DNA of 64,000 bases from the NCBI RefSeq assembly GCF_015291625.1, contig NZ_CP030047.1:8736501-8800500 (forward strand), read 5' to 3'. Under the pieces are notes generated by a model. It ran no database searches and had not been told where the DNA came from. It worked only from the letters and a program-made list of their open reading frames with translations. A program made the position numbers and the translations under genes. The DNA comes from Bradyrhizobium sp. CCBAU 53421 (GTDB lineage Bacteria > Pseudomonadota > Alphaproteobacteria > Rhizobiales > Xanthobacteraceae). Shown in pieces: positions 9,746 through 19,324 of the stretch (its first letter is position 1; the number at the start of each line of letters is the position of its first letter).

Positions 9746-9903
9746 GTTCCGCCCTAACCGAAAATCTCGAAAACAACCCCATGCACAGTAGCCGGATAGC
9801 TGACGCGCTGTCGCAGGCGCGCTTGTTGCCCGTCCTTGTCCCAGCAACAAAACGCACCATGATTTGAATCGCCATCGCAGGGCGGCCCGACTAAGCTTCG
9901 ACC

Positions 9904-10239
9904 ATGTTGCGCATCCTGTCCCTCCTTGTCGTCATCCTCGCATTGCTGCAGCCGGACCTGAGCTCGGCCGCGTCCTCGAAAAAGCGGCACGGCTCTACCC
10001 GCTGGCATGGCTATGGCTTCCTGCCCGGCTACCGGCAGCCGCCCAATCAGACCATTCCGGTGCTCGGTCCGCGCGGCGCCGCCCGCGGCTACCCGGACTT
10101 TTCGCCTGAGTATTACTATGGCGGCGATTGGCACTATTTCGGCCGGCCCGGCTTCCATGGCGGCGGGCGCTACAATGGCGGCAGCTACGGCCCGTGCTGG
10201 GTCTGGACGCCGATCGGACGCGCTTGGCAGTGCGGCTAG
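9904..10239 (+). CDS. Small secreted Gly/Tyr-rich protein, unknown function
   Basis: 111 aa. The N terminus MLRILSLLVVILALLQPDLSSA is a clear signal peptide. The mature part is rich in Gly, Tyr, Pro and Trp (for example YYYGGDWHYFGRPGFHGGG) and ends with a pair of Cys residues that could form a disulphide. Similar small Gly/His-rich secreted proteins are common in Bradyrhizobium but have no assigned role. It stands alone between lepA and the MFS gene, same strand. Confidence 0.65.
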   Translation: MLRILSLLVVILALLQPDLSSAASSKKRHGSTRWHGYGFLPGYRQPPNQTIPVLGPRGAARGYPDFSPEYYYGGDWHYFGRPGFHGGGRYNGGSYGPCWVWTPIGRAWQCG

Positions 10240-10391
10240 CCGCGCGTCGCTGCGACATTCTTGCGCATGCAACGCACAATCCGTTGATCCCGGAATGAGA
10301 GGCATGTTGCCCGTCATATTGCCCCTGGACCTCGGATAGGCCACCATCCCTACTGCGCGCACCACAACAAACAACAGCGCCGGGGAAACGC

Positions 10392-11618
10392 ATGAGCAAG
10401 GACGCTCGGTTCGACTATGGCTGGGTCGTCGTCGGCGCGGGCGCGCTGATGACCTGCGTCGGCTTCGGCACCATGCTGTCGCTCGCCGTGTTCCTGCAGC
10501 CGATCTCGGATGCGATGGGCTGGTCGCGTGCCGGCGTCTCGGCGGCCGCGACGCTGGATTTCCTCTGCATGGGTTTTGCGGCGTTCGCCTGGGGCGCGCT
10601 GTCCGACCGCTTCGGCACCCGCATCCTGGTGCTGGCGGGCAGCGTGCTGCTCGGGCTTGGCGTCGTGACGGCAAGCCAGGCGCAGAGCCTGTGGCAATTC
10701 CAGCTCTGCTTCGGCGTGCTGATCGGGATCGCCGCCGGCAGCTTCTATGCGCCGATGATGGCGCTTGCCAGCGCCTGGATCGACAAGCATCGCAGCCTCG
10801 CCGTCGCCCTGGTGTCGGCCGGCATGGGCGTGTCGCCGCTGACGGTCGCACCATCCGCGAGCTGGCTGATCACGGCCTATGACTGGCGCTTCGCGATGCT
10901 CGTGATCGGCATCGCCGCATGGGCGCTCTTGATCCCCGCATCGTTCCTGGTGCGCCCGGCGCCGCAGGGATCGAACGTCGCGATGCCGACCGCGGCAAGC
11001 GCGCCGCGAGCGGAATGGACCGTGGCGCAGGCGCTGCGCACGCCGCAATTCATCACGCTCGCGTTGGCGCATTTCGCCTGCTGCGCGGCGCATTCCGGCC
11101 CGATCTTCCACATGGTGTCCTACGCCATGGTGTGCGGCATCGCGCCGCTCACCGCGGTCACGGTCTACAGCCTCGCCGGCTTTTCCGGGCTCGGCGGACG
11201 CCTGCTGCTCGGCGTGCTGGCGGACCGGCTCGGCGCCAAGCCGGTTTTGGTCGGCGGCCTCCTGGTCCAGGCGCTGTCGATCGCGACCTATCTTGCGGTG
11301 GCGCAGCTCGGCCAGTTCTACGCGCTGTCTGTCGTGTTCGGCCTCGCCTATGGCGGCGTGATGCCGCTCTATGCCGTGCTGGTGCGCGAGTTCTTCGGCG
11401 CGCGCATCATGGGCACCGTGTTCGGCGCGGTGTCGGCCTTCGCGAGTCTGGGCATGTCGCTCGGGCCATGGGCCGGCGGTTATGTGTTCGACACGTTCCA
11501 TGGCTACACATGGCTGCACGCCGGTTCCTTCGCGATCGGCCTTGCCGCGGTTGCGGTGGCGCTGAGCTTCTCGACCAAGCGCCAGCCGTCGCTCGATCTT
11601 GGCCGCGCCGCCGCCTGA
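10392..11618 (+). CDS. MFS transporter, monocarboxylate/OFA-like
   Basis: 408 aa with twelve predicted helices. The start at 10392 has an upstream GGGGAAA ribosome site. The loop 2-3 signature GALSDRFGTR and the repeated ADRLGAK in the second half mark the major facilitator superfamily; the overall pattern (DYGWVVVGAGALM, SLAVFLQPI) resembles the OFA/monocarboxylate group of oxalate or aromatic/carboxylate transporters. The substrate cannot be assigned. It is followed after 140 bp by a flavoprotein oxidoreductase gene on the same strand, suggesting uptake and first oxidation of one compound. Confidence 0.85.
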   Translation: MSKDARFDYGWVVVGAGALMTCVGFGTMLSLAVFLQPISDAMGWSRAGVSAAATLDFLCMGFAAFAWGALSDRFGTRILVLAGSVLLGLGVVTASQAQSLWQFQLCFGVLIGIAAGSFYAPMMALASAWIDKHRSLAVALVSAGMGVSPLTVAPSASWLITAYDWRFAMLVIGIAAWALLIPASFLVRPAPQGSNVAMPTAASAPRAEWTVAQALRTPQFITLALAHFACCAAHSGPIFHMVSYAMVCGIAPLTAVTVYSLAGFSGLGGRLLLGVLADRLGAKPVLVGGLLVQALSIATYLAVAQLGQFYALSVVFGLAYGGVMPLYAVLVREFFGARIMGTVFGAVSAFASLGMSLGPWAGGYVFDTFHGYTWLHAGSFAIGLAAVAVALSFSTKRQPSLDLGRAAA

Positions 11619-11759
11619 GCGCGGACGCATCGTCGATCGCGCGAAGGCGCCGCGCGCGGATGGCTGATCTGCGCATCATCCCGCCTTGCCCTCCCTTGCC
11701 GGATGAGCCACCATCGCTTGGCCGCCCAACAAGAACGACAGAAGGCGCCGAGGACACGC

Positions 11760-12932
11760 ATGAACAAGCCGCAGGGAGTAGACCTTGTCGAGCGGGCGCG
11801 CGCGCTGGCGCCTTTGATCATCAGCGAAGCCGACGAGATCGAACGGACGCGGCGGCTGACGCCTTCGGTCACCGCGGCCCTGGTCGACAACGGGCTGTAT
11901 CGCGCGCTGCTGCCGAAGCGTTTCGGCGGCGCCGAGGCGACGCTGGACGCCTTCATGCAGATGCAGGAGGAGATCGCCAAGGCCGACGCCTCGACTGCGT
12001 GGTGCCTTGGCCAGTGCAGCGTCTGCGCCATGACCGCGGCCTATCTCGAGCCCGACGCCGCAAACGAGATCTTCAACACCGCGCCCGGCATCCTCGCCTG
12101 GGGCGCGATCGCCCACGAAGTGCGCGCCGAGCCCGGCGGCTACCGCGCCAGCGCGCGCTGGGATTTCGCCTCGGGCTCACGGCAGGCGAGCTGGCTCGGC
12201 GCTCATGTTCGCGTCGTCGAGGCCGACGGCTCGCCGCGCAGGAAGGCGGACGGTTCGCCGGAGATCCGCACCATCCTGTTCCCGATGTCGTCAGCTACGA
12301 TGTACGACGTCTGGGACGTGATCGGCCTGAAAGGCACCGGCACCGATTCCTACTCGGTCGACAATCTCTTCATCCCGGAAAAATTCGCCGCGCTGCGCGA
12401 CGATCCCGCCGCGTGCCGCGAACCGGGCCCGCTCTACAAGCTCTCCACCAACATGGTGTTCAGCATGGGCTTTGCCGCCACCTCGCTCGGCGTCGCCCGC
12501 GCCATGCTGGATGCGGCAACCGAGCTTGCCCGCGGCAAGACCCCGCAAGGCCTCAAGGCAATGCGCGACAACAACGCCGTGCAGGGCCAGATCGGCCGCA
12601 CCGAGGCGAGCCTGCGCGCCGCGCGCGCCTATCTGTATGCGACGGCGAACGACGTCTGGAGCGATCTCGCCCGCGGTGAAGCGATCAGCGAGGCGCATCG
12701 CATCGCGATCCGTATCGCCTCGACCTGGACCATCCACCAATCCGCCGCGGTGGTCGACGTCGCCTATCACATGTCGGGCGCGACGGCGGTGTTCGCGAAA
12801 AATCCGTTCGAGCGCCGGTTTCGCGACATGCACGCGATCGCGCAGCAGATCCAGGCCCGCGACACCCAGTACGAGGACGCCGGCAAGGCGATCCTGGCGG
12901 GCAATCTCTCCGCGCCGCCGACCGCGCGATAA
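11760..12932 (+). CDS. Acyl-CoA dehydrogenase-like flavin-dependent oxidoreductase/monooxygenase
   Basis: 390 aa, acyl-CoA dehydrogenase fold, closest in pattern to the HsaA/HpaH-like flavin monooxygenases. Helical N domain (ALVDNGLYRALLPKRFGG), middle strand domain (LKGTGTDSYSVDNLFIP) and C-terminal helical bundle with HQSAAVVDVAYHMSGATAVF are visible. The start chosen is ATG at 11760; the frame is open back to 11703. No flavin reductase partner is adjacent. It may work with the MFS transporter upstream on an aromatic or acyl substrate; this is inference. Confidence 0.78.
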   Translation: MNKPQGVDLVERARALAPLIISEADEIERTRRLTPSVTAALVDNGLYRALLPKRFGGAEATLDAFMQMQEEIAKADASTAWCLGQCSVCAMTAAYLEPDAANEIFNTAPGILAWGAIAHEVRAEPGGYRASARWDFASGSRQASWLGAHVRVVEADGSPRRKADGSPEIRTILFPMSSATMYDVWDVIGLKGTGTDSYSVDNLFIPEKFAALRDDPAACREPGPLYKLSTNMVFSMGFAATSLGVARAMLDAATELARGKTPQGLKAMRDNNAVQGQIGRTEASLRAARAYLYATANDVWSDLARGEAISEAHRIAIRIASTWTIHQSAAVVDVAYHMSGATAVFAKNPFERRFRDMHAIAQQIQARDTQYEDAGKAILAGNLSAPPTAR

Positions 12933-13075
12933 AGGCGTGATGAAGTCAGATTGAACCGGGGGCGTGGTCTCATCAATCCGCAGTGTCGGCTCTGCCCCTT
13001 AAGACCTGACATCGCCGGTAACCACGGCATGCGGGTTTGGGCCAAGGGCGGACGTTCGGATGTGGAGCATCAATC

Positions 13076-13210
13076 CTAAGCCGCAGGCGAGCCGCTGCGT
13101 TGATGAAACAGCCGAGGTGCGCCGTCCGGAAGTAGCCCGTAAGCCTGGAGCACGGCGTAAACGAGTGCCGCTAGAACTATGAAGCCGACAATGCGATTTA
13201 GTTTGAACAT
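13076..13210 (-). CDS. Candidate 44-residue single-span membrane protein
   Basis: A short open frame on the minus strand: MFKLNRIVGFIVLAALVYAV followed by a polar tail LLPDGAPRLFHQRSG. A basic start and one hydrophobic helix of about 20 residues fit a small membrane protein. No strong ribosome site is seen in the 20 bases upstream, so this is tentative. It is the only plausible gene in the 650 bp between the flavoprotein and the APH-like kinase. Confidence 0.4.
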   Translation of the reverse strand: MFKLNRIVGFIVLAALVYAVLQAYGLLPDGAPRLFHQRSGSPAA

Positions 13211-13589
13211 ATCGCTAGCCGCACTTTGGAATGAGGCCAAGGAGAGGCAAACTTAGGAAGCCGCCGCCCGGGCAGATCAACGTTTATCGATTGCGATAAC
13301 CGATATCCGCCACCGGTACGATGCGTCATGAAGTCTGCTGCGGGTCAAAGCCGCGAATAGCGACCGAACCCTAGGAGCTTCCGCTTCACTTCGGAGAGCC
13401 GACGTTCTCGATGGCCAGACCGCCAGCCATGAGCCGAACCGGACCTGTCTCAAACCGCGCGTCGCTGCGCGATTCTGGCAAACGCCGCGGCCCGGGACAA
13501 GCCACGATCATGGCTGGCAGCCAGGATCGCGGGAGCGTTCTCTTTTGTCCGCCGCCGGTGTTTGATCGCGACCGGCGGGAGGACGGGCG
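13211..13589. other. Intergenic region without a recognised gene
   Basis: About 380 bp between the small membrane ORF and the APH-like gene. Base composition is less GC-rich than in the genes. It presumably holds the promoter of the downstream kinase gene. No repeat or RNA gene was recognised. Confidence 0.4.
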
Positions 13590-14411
13590 ATGCGGGGATC
13601 CCTCGGCGAGAAGATCAACCAGGGCGGCACGGCGGACATCCACGCCTGGGCGCCGGGTCAGATCGTCAAACTGTTCAAGGAAGGTTTTCCGCCGCAGCTC
13701 GTCCGGCAAGAGGCACGGATGACCCGGGCGGTCTTCGCCGCCGGCGTGCCTGCGCCGGAGGTGTTCGGCGAGGTGACGCTCGACGGACGCTTCGGCATCG
13801 TGCTCGGCCGCCTCGACGGACCGACACTGCTGCAGGTCACGCGCAGCGGCGCCGTGACGTTCGCCCAGGCCGGCGCGATCCTTGCGTCCCTCGTCCTGTC
13901 CGTTCACAGGATGTCGCCGCCGCCGGAGGCCTTGCATCTACGACGCTGGATGGACATCGCCTTCAGGGACTCAGGTGACATCGTGCCCGAGCACATCGCC
14001 TCCGGTATCCTCGCGCTGATCGACCGCCTGCAGCAGCCGGGGGACTTGCTGTGCCATGGCGACATCCACCCTAACAACGTGATCATGACTGCGGACGGTC
14101 CGCGGCTGATCGACTGGACCTTTTCGATCCGCGCGCCCGCGGCCTTCGATCACGGGCACTTTCACATCAACCTGACCGAGCTCGCCCTCGACGTCACCGA
14201 CAATCCGCAGCGGCCGCTTGCGGTCTACGCGGCCGCGCAAGCCGAATACGCGCGGCTGTCCGGCATCCCGACAGCGGCGCTGAAGCAAGCGATGGAGACC
14301 TGGCTGCCGATCGCGATCGTCCGCTACTTCCTGCTGATAGGCGGGCCGACAAGCGAGCGATGGCGGCGAATGATGCAGCGCGCCGAAGCGGCCCTGCGCC
14401 CGCAGGACTGA
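13590..14411 (+). CDS. Aminoglycoside phosphotransferase-family kinase (APH/choline kinase fold)
   Basis: 273 aa. The Brenner-type catalytic loop LLCHGDIHPNNVIM contains the catalytic Asp and Asn, followed by the metal-binding IDW (DFG equivalent). The N-lobe is short with INQGGTADIHAW as a glycine loop and IVKLF as the ATP-binding Lys strand. The family covers antibiotic kinases, homoserine and choline kinases and many uncharacterised small-molecule kinases; nothing here singles out an antibiotic. Isolated gene. Confidence 0.8.
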   Translation: MRGSLGEKINQGGTADIHAWAPGQIVKLFKEGFPPQLVRQEARMTRAVFAAGVPAPEVFGEVTLDGRFGIVLGRLDGPTLLQVTRSGAVTFAQAGAILASLVLSVHRMSPPPEALHLRRWMDIAFRDSGDIVPEHIASGILALIDRLQQPGDLLCHGDIHPNNVIMTADGPRLIDWTFSIRAPAAFDHGHFHINLTELALDVTDNPQRPLAVYAAAQAEYARLSGIPTAALKQAMETWLPIAIVRYFLLIGGPTSERWRRMMQRAEAALRPQD

Positions 14412-14674
14412 ATCCTTCATCGCGCGCGCGTGGCCGTCGATGCGGCTGCTCGGTGTCGGCTTCGGGTCAAGAGCCATCGATCGCGACCGAACCCGGGCAC
14501 TTCCAGACCGTCAACTATGGGCCGGAAGCAGAAGTCCGCGAGAATTGGCAACAGCGTGAATTTGTCAGGGCCCCGGTCGGTGCCTTCGTTGGGCAAATAC
14601 AACGTTCGACATTGTTCGTTCGCCGTGTTTCCGGCCGTCGCACCTTGATTATCAGAGCCGTCGCACTATCAGGC

Positions 14675-16306
14675 CTATCTTACAAGAGGCAGGGTGATCT
14701 CGAATGTTGAACCCTGCGGCCCCGATTTGCCAAGAACCAAACGGCCGTTATACCTCTCGATGATCGTGCGGCATATCGCTAGTCCCAATCCCATGCCCGC
14801 CGGCTTGGTCGTAAAGAACGCCTCAAATACGCGGTCCTGATCCTGCGGAGGCACTCCAATGCCAGTATCCTGGATGGACAGGAGAACGAACGAATTTCGC
14901 TCGATCCGCGTATCAACGTTCAATCGGCGGCCGTCGCGGGGAGTGAAGACCATCGCGTCGATGGCGTTTTTTAACAGGTTCAGAATTACTTGCTGCAGCT
15001 GTACCGGATCCGCATGCACGAAAGGCGCTTCGACTCGAAAGTCCGTCACGACGAGGACCTCGTTGAACTGCAATTCGTGCTGCAGCAGCCGTAACACCTG
15101 TCGCGCGACACCCTCGATGCTGATCATGGCCGGTTGATCGGTCGCATCCTTGAACAGCCTGCGAACGCTTTTGATTGTCTCGCTTACCCTGAGGCTGGCT
15201 TCGCCAATATCTTTGAGAATGGCAACTACCTCTTCGAGCCGGGGAGGTTGTGCGACAAGCACCTCCTGAGCAGCGTCTGCGTTTAACGTGATTGACCCCA
15301 GCGGCGACCTTATTTCATGAGCAATTGCCGCAGTGGCTGCATCTATACTCACGAAGCGATTGGCGCGCTCGCGCCGCTGCATCACCAGGGCGCTGGCCAG
15401 CCGCGAATAGAGGACGGTCATTTCTGTGACCAGTACGGACAGCAGCAAGCAGCTCGCGATCAGGGCGAAGCCGCGAGCGGTGTACCAACCTACGGAAAAC
15501 CGAGCCGAGCCAGCATATGCCGCCACCAGAAAGTTAGGGACCGCGGCAAACAACGTGACCATCAGCCATAGGTCGAGCACTGTGCGTCTACGGACAAAAA
15601 GCACGAGGAGTACGAAGCAACCCAGTAGCGCGAGGCCTACGTTGAATTGATTGCTGAGTGGCGTCTGCAGCATGAGACCTGTGGTGAAGAATCTCGGCAG
15701 ATGCTCGACTTCGCCTATCGCCAGCCACGACAGAACAGCTATTGTCGCCACTACACATATCAGCGTGATCGCGATGCTTGCCGTCGTCGACCGGCGCGAG
15801 GTCTTTCCCTTATCCTTGAGCAGCGCATAGGCAAGGACACTTAGTGGAAATGTGGTGTACCAAAGTACGAAGAACCAAGCCGGCGTGTTGTAGACGTCCC
15901 CTATGAGCCCGTTGGGTGCATAGCTGCCCGGAAAACTCAAAGTCTGCAGAAAGGCAAACGAGCCAGCGAAGATGTATCCACTCGCCACGACCAGCAAGGC
16001 GCGGTGCGGCTGCACCGAATATTGAGCGAATAAGAGGATTGCCGTTAGCAGATCAGCCGCGCTCAATACCGTCTGAACGACCGGGAGAAAGCTGTCAATT
16101 CTGCCAATTTGTAGGCTCACGAAAGGAGCGATAAGCGCTGAAACGGCCAGCATACCGGCCACGACACTGACAGCTATCGCTCGGTGTCGGGGGGTATAAG
16201 GCATCAAAGCGACCACTATCGGAGGGTCGTGATCCGCAGCGAGCGCAAACTGACGGGTATCCGCGTTCAGCATTGTGGCCTCGTCTATCCCCGATGTTAG
16301 CAGCAT
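14675..16306 (-). CDS. Orphan MASE4-type sensor histidine kinase
   Basis: 543 aa (532 if the ATG at 16273 is used). The first 300 residues hold about eight helices matching the MASE4 membrane sensor pattern. The kinase core has His330 in AIAHEIRSPLGS, N box QVILNLLKNAIDAM, G1 DTGIGVP and G2 GMGLGLAICR. No response regulator is adjacent. By eye the gene has a lower GC content and more AT-ending codons than its neighbours, suggesting acquisition by transfer. Confidence 0.85.
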   Translation of the reverse strand: MLLTSGIDEATMLNADTRQFALAADHDPPIVVALMPYTPRHRAIAVSVVAGMLAVSALIAPFVSLQIGRIDSFLPVVQTVLSAADLLTAILLFAQYSVQPHRALLVVASGYIFAGSFAFLQTLSFPGSYAPNGLIGDVYNTPAWFFVLWYTTFPLSVLAYALLKDKGKTSRRSTTASIAITLICVVATIAVLSWLAIGEVEHLPRFFTTGLMLQTPLSNQFNVGLALLGCFVLLVLFVRRRTVLDLWLMVTLFAAVPNFLVAAYAGSARFSVGWYTARGFALIASCLLLSVLVTEMTVLYSRLASALVMQRRERANRFVSIDAATAAIAHEIRSPLGSITLNADAAQEVLVAQPPRLEEVVAILKDIGEASLRVSETIKSVRRLFKDATDQPAMISIEGVARQVLRLLQHELQFNEVLVVTDFRVEAPFVHADPVQLQQVILNLLKNAIDAMVFTPRDGRRLNVDTRIERNSFVLLSIQDTGIGVPPQDQDRVFEAFFTTKPAGMGLGLAICRTIIERYNGRLVLGKSGPQGSTFEITLPLVR

Positions 16307-16717
16307 ATCGAAGGTTTCGGCATTCGATTAAATGCCTGCGCCAGGTCATTCTCAGCCGATTTCAACGTGGCATCGCGATGTCTGCTCGTTCTCCGGAAGC
16401 GGACATCGGATCGCTGGCGTTTATGAGCGCACGGCCGCGAGCAGGCTGCGCTCCAACTCCCGCTTACGGGGATGGCTGGGGTCGCCTGTCGCGAATCGCA
16501 TCGTGGAGCGAGCCCCCAACCGCCGCAAGCAGGAGAGGCGAAGCGAGTCCCCGGTCGAACTGCTTCAACCCAATCTCATCGCGCTTTAGCCGCCCAGTAC
16601 GAAAGTAGCACCAGCGGCAACGGTCGCGGCGCGAACTTTCGGCGGCGCAACATCCGGTTGTTAAGCTTTTTCTGAGAGTTTGCGGACGGCGCTAATGCCT
16701 GGAGTTCCACTGGCCCC
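16307..16717. other. Intergenic region between divergent sensor kinase and chemoreceptor genes
   Basis: About 410 bp. A short inverted repeat, GGCATT/AATGCC (16319-16336), lies just upstream of the kinase start and could be an operator. The stretch GTTAAGCTTTTTCT near 16660 is AT-rich and may be part of the promoter for the chemoreceptor gene. No convincing coding frame. Confidence 0.4.
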
Positions 16718-18685
16718 ATGTTCAAGCTTCGATCGATTGCCGCCCGCCTGATCCTGGCGATTTCACTGACCGTTGCGGTCGCCTGCGCCATCCTCGGCGG
16801 CTTCTCCATCAGCCAGCAGCGGGCACTGACACGGCTCGCGCTCGATCAGCAGCTCAAGCTGCAATATGACAGCGTGATTGCAGCGATCGACTACGAGGGC
16901 CGCACCGCGCTCGCGGTCTCGGCGGTCATCGCCGCGTTGCCGCCGGTCGAGGATGCCATCGCCAAGGGCGACCGCGATGGCCTCGGCAGGCTGCTCGGCG
17001 CGCCCTGGGCCGCGATCAAGGCGCAGGGCATCCCGCTGATCTCGTTCTGGCAGGCCCCGGCGACCAGCTTCTACCGGGTCCACACGCCAAAAATCTTCGG
17101 CGACGACGCCTCCACACGGCGCATAACCGTGGTGGAATCGATCAAGGCCGGCAAGCCGATCGTCGGCGTAGAGCCCGCCCGCGAAGCCCTTTCGATCTTC
17201 GGCATGACCCCGGTCATGCACGACGGCAAGACGCTGGCCAATGTCGACATCGGCGTCGCCTTCGGCAAGGAATTCGTCGATCGCGCCAAGAAGCGCTTCG
17301 GCATCGACCTCGCCGTGCATTCCTTCGACGGCAAGACCTTCAAGCGGCTATCCTCGACCTTCGGCGACAGTGTGGTTGCGACCGAGGACGAGCTCAAGAA
17401 TGTGATGAACGGCGCGGCGCTGCTGCGCGACGCAACGCTCGATGGCCACGCGGTCGAGCTCTATCTCGGGCAGATCAAGAACTATGCCGGCGAACCGGTC
17501 GCCGTGCTCGAGATCGTCAAGGACACCAGCGACTATGAAGCCGCCGCGGCGAGCGCGCAGCGCAATCTGATCCTCGGCACCGTCGCGATCCTGGCCGCGG
17601 CCGTGCTGCTCGCATTCCTGCTCGGCCGCGGCCTGTCGCGGCCGCTCGCCGCGATCACCGCGGTCATGAACCGCCTGTCCAGCGGCGACACCGGCGTCAC
17701 GATCCCCGGCAGCGAGCGCCGCGACGAGCTCGGCACGATGGCGAAGGCGGTCGACGTGTTCCGCCGCAGCATGATCGAGACCTCCTCGCTGCGCGATGCG
17801 CAGGAGGCGGACAAGGTGAAGGCAGCGGCCGACAAGCAGGCGCTGCAGCGGCAGATGGCCGACCGCTTCGAATCCGACGTCAAGGGCATGGTCGCCGCCG
17901 TCGCGCAGTCGTCGAGCGCCATGCAGCGCGTCGCGGGCGAGATCACCACCAGCGTCAACGGCACCTCCGAACGGACCGCGGCGGCGGCCGCCGCGTCCGA
18001 GGAGGCGTCGGCGAGCGTCAATGCGGTCGCGGCCGCAACCGAGGAGCTGGCCTCCTCGATCACCGAGATCGGCCGCCAGGTCACCCATTCCAGCCGCGTC
18101 GCCGACAATGCCGTGGCCAAGGCGATGGAGACCACGGAGATGGTGACGAGTCTCGCCGCATCCGCGGAGAAGATCGGCGACGTGCTGCGCCTGATCAGCG
18201 CGATCGCCAGCCAGACCAATCTGCTGGCGCTCAACGCCACCATCGAGGCTGCCCGCGCCGGCGAGGCCGGCCGCGGCTTTGCCGTGGTCGCCGCCGAGGT
18301 GAAGGAATTGGCGAGCCAGACCGCGAAGGCGACCGACGAGATCGCCGGCCAGGTCGGCGCGATCCAGTCCGCCACCGGCAATTGCGTCAGCGCGATCGGC
18401 GACATCAGCGGCACCATCCGCGAGATCTCGGGCATCGCCACCGCGATCGCGGCCGCCGTCGAGCAGCAGGACTCGGCGACGCGGGAGATCGCCCGCAGCG
18501 TACAGCAGGCGTCGTCCGGGACCGTCGAGGTCTCCGCCAATATCGCGGGCGCGAGCGAAGCCGCCGGCCAGTCCCGCGCCCTCACCGGCAATGTGCTGGA
18601 TACCTCAAGCCAGCTCGGCGATCACGCCTCCGCGCTGTCGCACAGCGTGGACACGTTCCTCGCCGGATTGCGCAACGCGGCCTGA
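16718..18685 (+). CDS. Methyl-accepting chemotaxis protein with periplasmic Cache-type sensor
   Basis: 655 aa. TM1 about residues 9-31, a 250-residue periplasmic domain of double-Cache (dCache_3-like) pattern, TM2 about 286-306, HAMP, then the MCP signalling hairpin with the conserved tip [20 protein letters not shown]. No C-terminal CheR-binding pentapeptide: it ends LAGLRNAA. No che genes are nearby, so it is a stand-alone receptor feeding a chemotaxis array encoded elsewhere. Ligand unknown. Confidence 0.92.
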   Translation: MFKLRSIAARLILAISLTVAVACAILGGFSISQQRALTRLALDQQLKLQYDSVIAAIDYEGRTALAVSAVIAALPPVEDAIAKGDRDGLGRLLGAPWAAIKAQGIPLISFWQAPATSFYRVHTPKIFGDDASTRRITVVESIKAGKPIVGVEPAREALSIFGMTPVMHDGKTLANVDIGVAFGKEFVDRAKKRFGIDLAVHSFDGKTFKRLSSTFGDSVVATEDELKNVMNGAALLRDATLDGHAVELYLGQIKNYAGEPVAVLEIVKDTSDYEAAAASAQRNLILGTVAILAAAVLLAFLLGRGLSRPLAAITAVMNRLSSGDTGVTIPGSERRDELGTMAKAVDVFRRSMIETSSLRDAQEADKVKAAADKQALQRQMADRFESDVKGMVAAVAQSSSAMQRVAGEITTSVNGTSERTAAAAAASEEASASVNAVAAATEELASSITEIGRQVTHSSRVADNAVAKAMETTEMVTSLAASAEKIGDVLRLISAIASQTNLLALNATIEAARAGEAGRGFAVVAAEVKELASQTAKATDEIAGQVGAIQSATGNCVSAIGDISGTIREISGIATAIAAAVEQQDSATREIARSVQQASSGTVEVSANIAGASEAAGQSRALTGNVLDTSSQLGDHASALSHSVDTFLAGLRNAA

Positions 18686-18758
18686 GCGGTCGCGGTCTGG
18701 ATGACGTTCAAGGCGCTGTGGTAGACAGACGCGGGACGTCCTCCTCGCGGAGCCTACC

Positions 18759-19214
18759 ATGCGCAAGCCGGCGACATCGACCAGCAAGGCGGCACGACGA
18801 CCGCAAGCGAAGGCTGATGCGCTGTTCGACGCCTATCCTGCCCCCGTGAAGACAAAACTGCTGGCGCTGCGGCGCCTGATCTTCGAGATCGCGAAGACAA
18901 CCAAGGGCGTCGGCGCGCTGGAAGAGACGCTGAAATGGGGGCAGCCGAGCTATCTCACGCCGGAGACCGGCAGCGGCAGCACGGTCCGGATCGATCAGGT
19001 GAAGCCGGCCGCCGACCAGGTCGCGGTCTATTTCCACTGCCAGACCAATCTGGTCGAGACTTTTCGCGAGCTCTATCCCGAGCTCAAATACAGCGGCAAC
19101 CGCGCGATCCTGCTCGATGTCGCGGGCAAGCTCCCCGAGCCGGCGCTGCGCCACTGCGTGGCGCTGGCGCTGACGTATCATCTCAACAAGCGGACGACTG
19201 GCAGCGGCAAGTAA
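18759..19214 (+). CDS. DUF1801 domain protein (YdhG-like)
   Basis: 151 aa. The region YPAPVKTKLLALRRLIFEIA through LKYSGNRAILLDV matches the DUF1801/YdhG fold, a small cytosolic domain of unknown biochemical role related to iron chaperone frataxin-like folds. The first 20 residues are basic and low-complexity. It follows the chemoreceptor by about 70 bp and could be transcribed with it, but a functional link is not evident. Confidence 0.75.
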   Translation: MRKPATSTSKAARRPQAKADALFDAYPAPVKTKLLALRRLIFEIAKTTKGVGALEETLKWGQPSYLTPETGSGSTVRIDQVKPAADQVAVYFHCQTNLVETFRELYPELKYSGNRAILLDVAGKLPEPALRHCVALALTYHLNKRTTGSGK

Positions 19215-19220
19215 CCCACC

Positions 19221-19306
19221 CGTCATTGCGAGCGAAGCGAAGCAATCCATGCCTCCGCGTGTGCGGGACGATGGATTGCTTCGTCGCTTCGCTCCTCGCA
19301 ATGACG
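19221..19306. repeat. Palindromic REP-like repeat (CGTCATTGCGAG family)
   Basis: CGTCATTGCGAG at the left and CTCGCAATGACG at the right are near-perfect complements, with inner arms GCGAAGCAATCCAT and ATGGATTGCTTCG also pairing. It separates the convergent DUF1801 and GGDEF-EAL genes. This element type is widespread in Bradyrhizobium and other bacteria. Confidence 0.85.
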
Positions 19307-19324
19307 CTATGGCAACGACCGTTC

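Noticed and set aside
7847..9850. Long minus-strand open frame opposite lepA
   Set aside because: Antisense of an unmistakable LepA; composition typical of GC-rich shadow frames.
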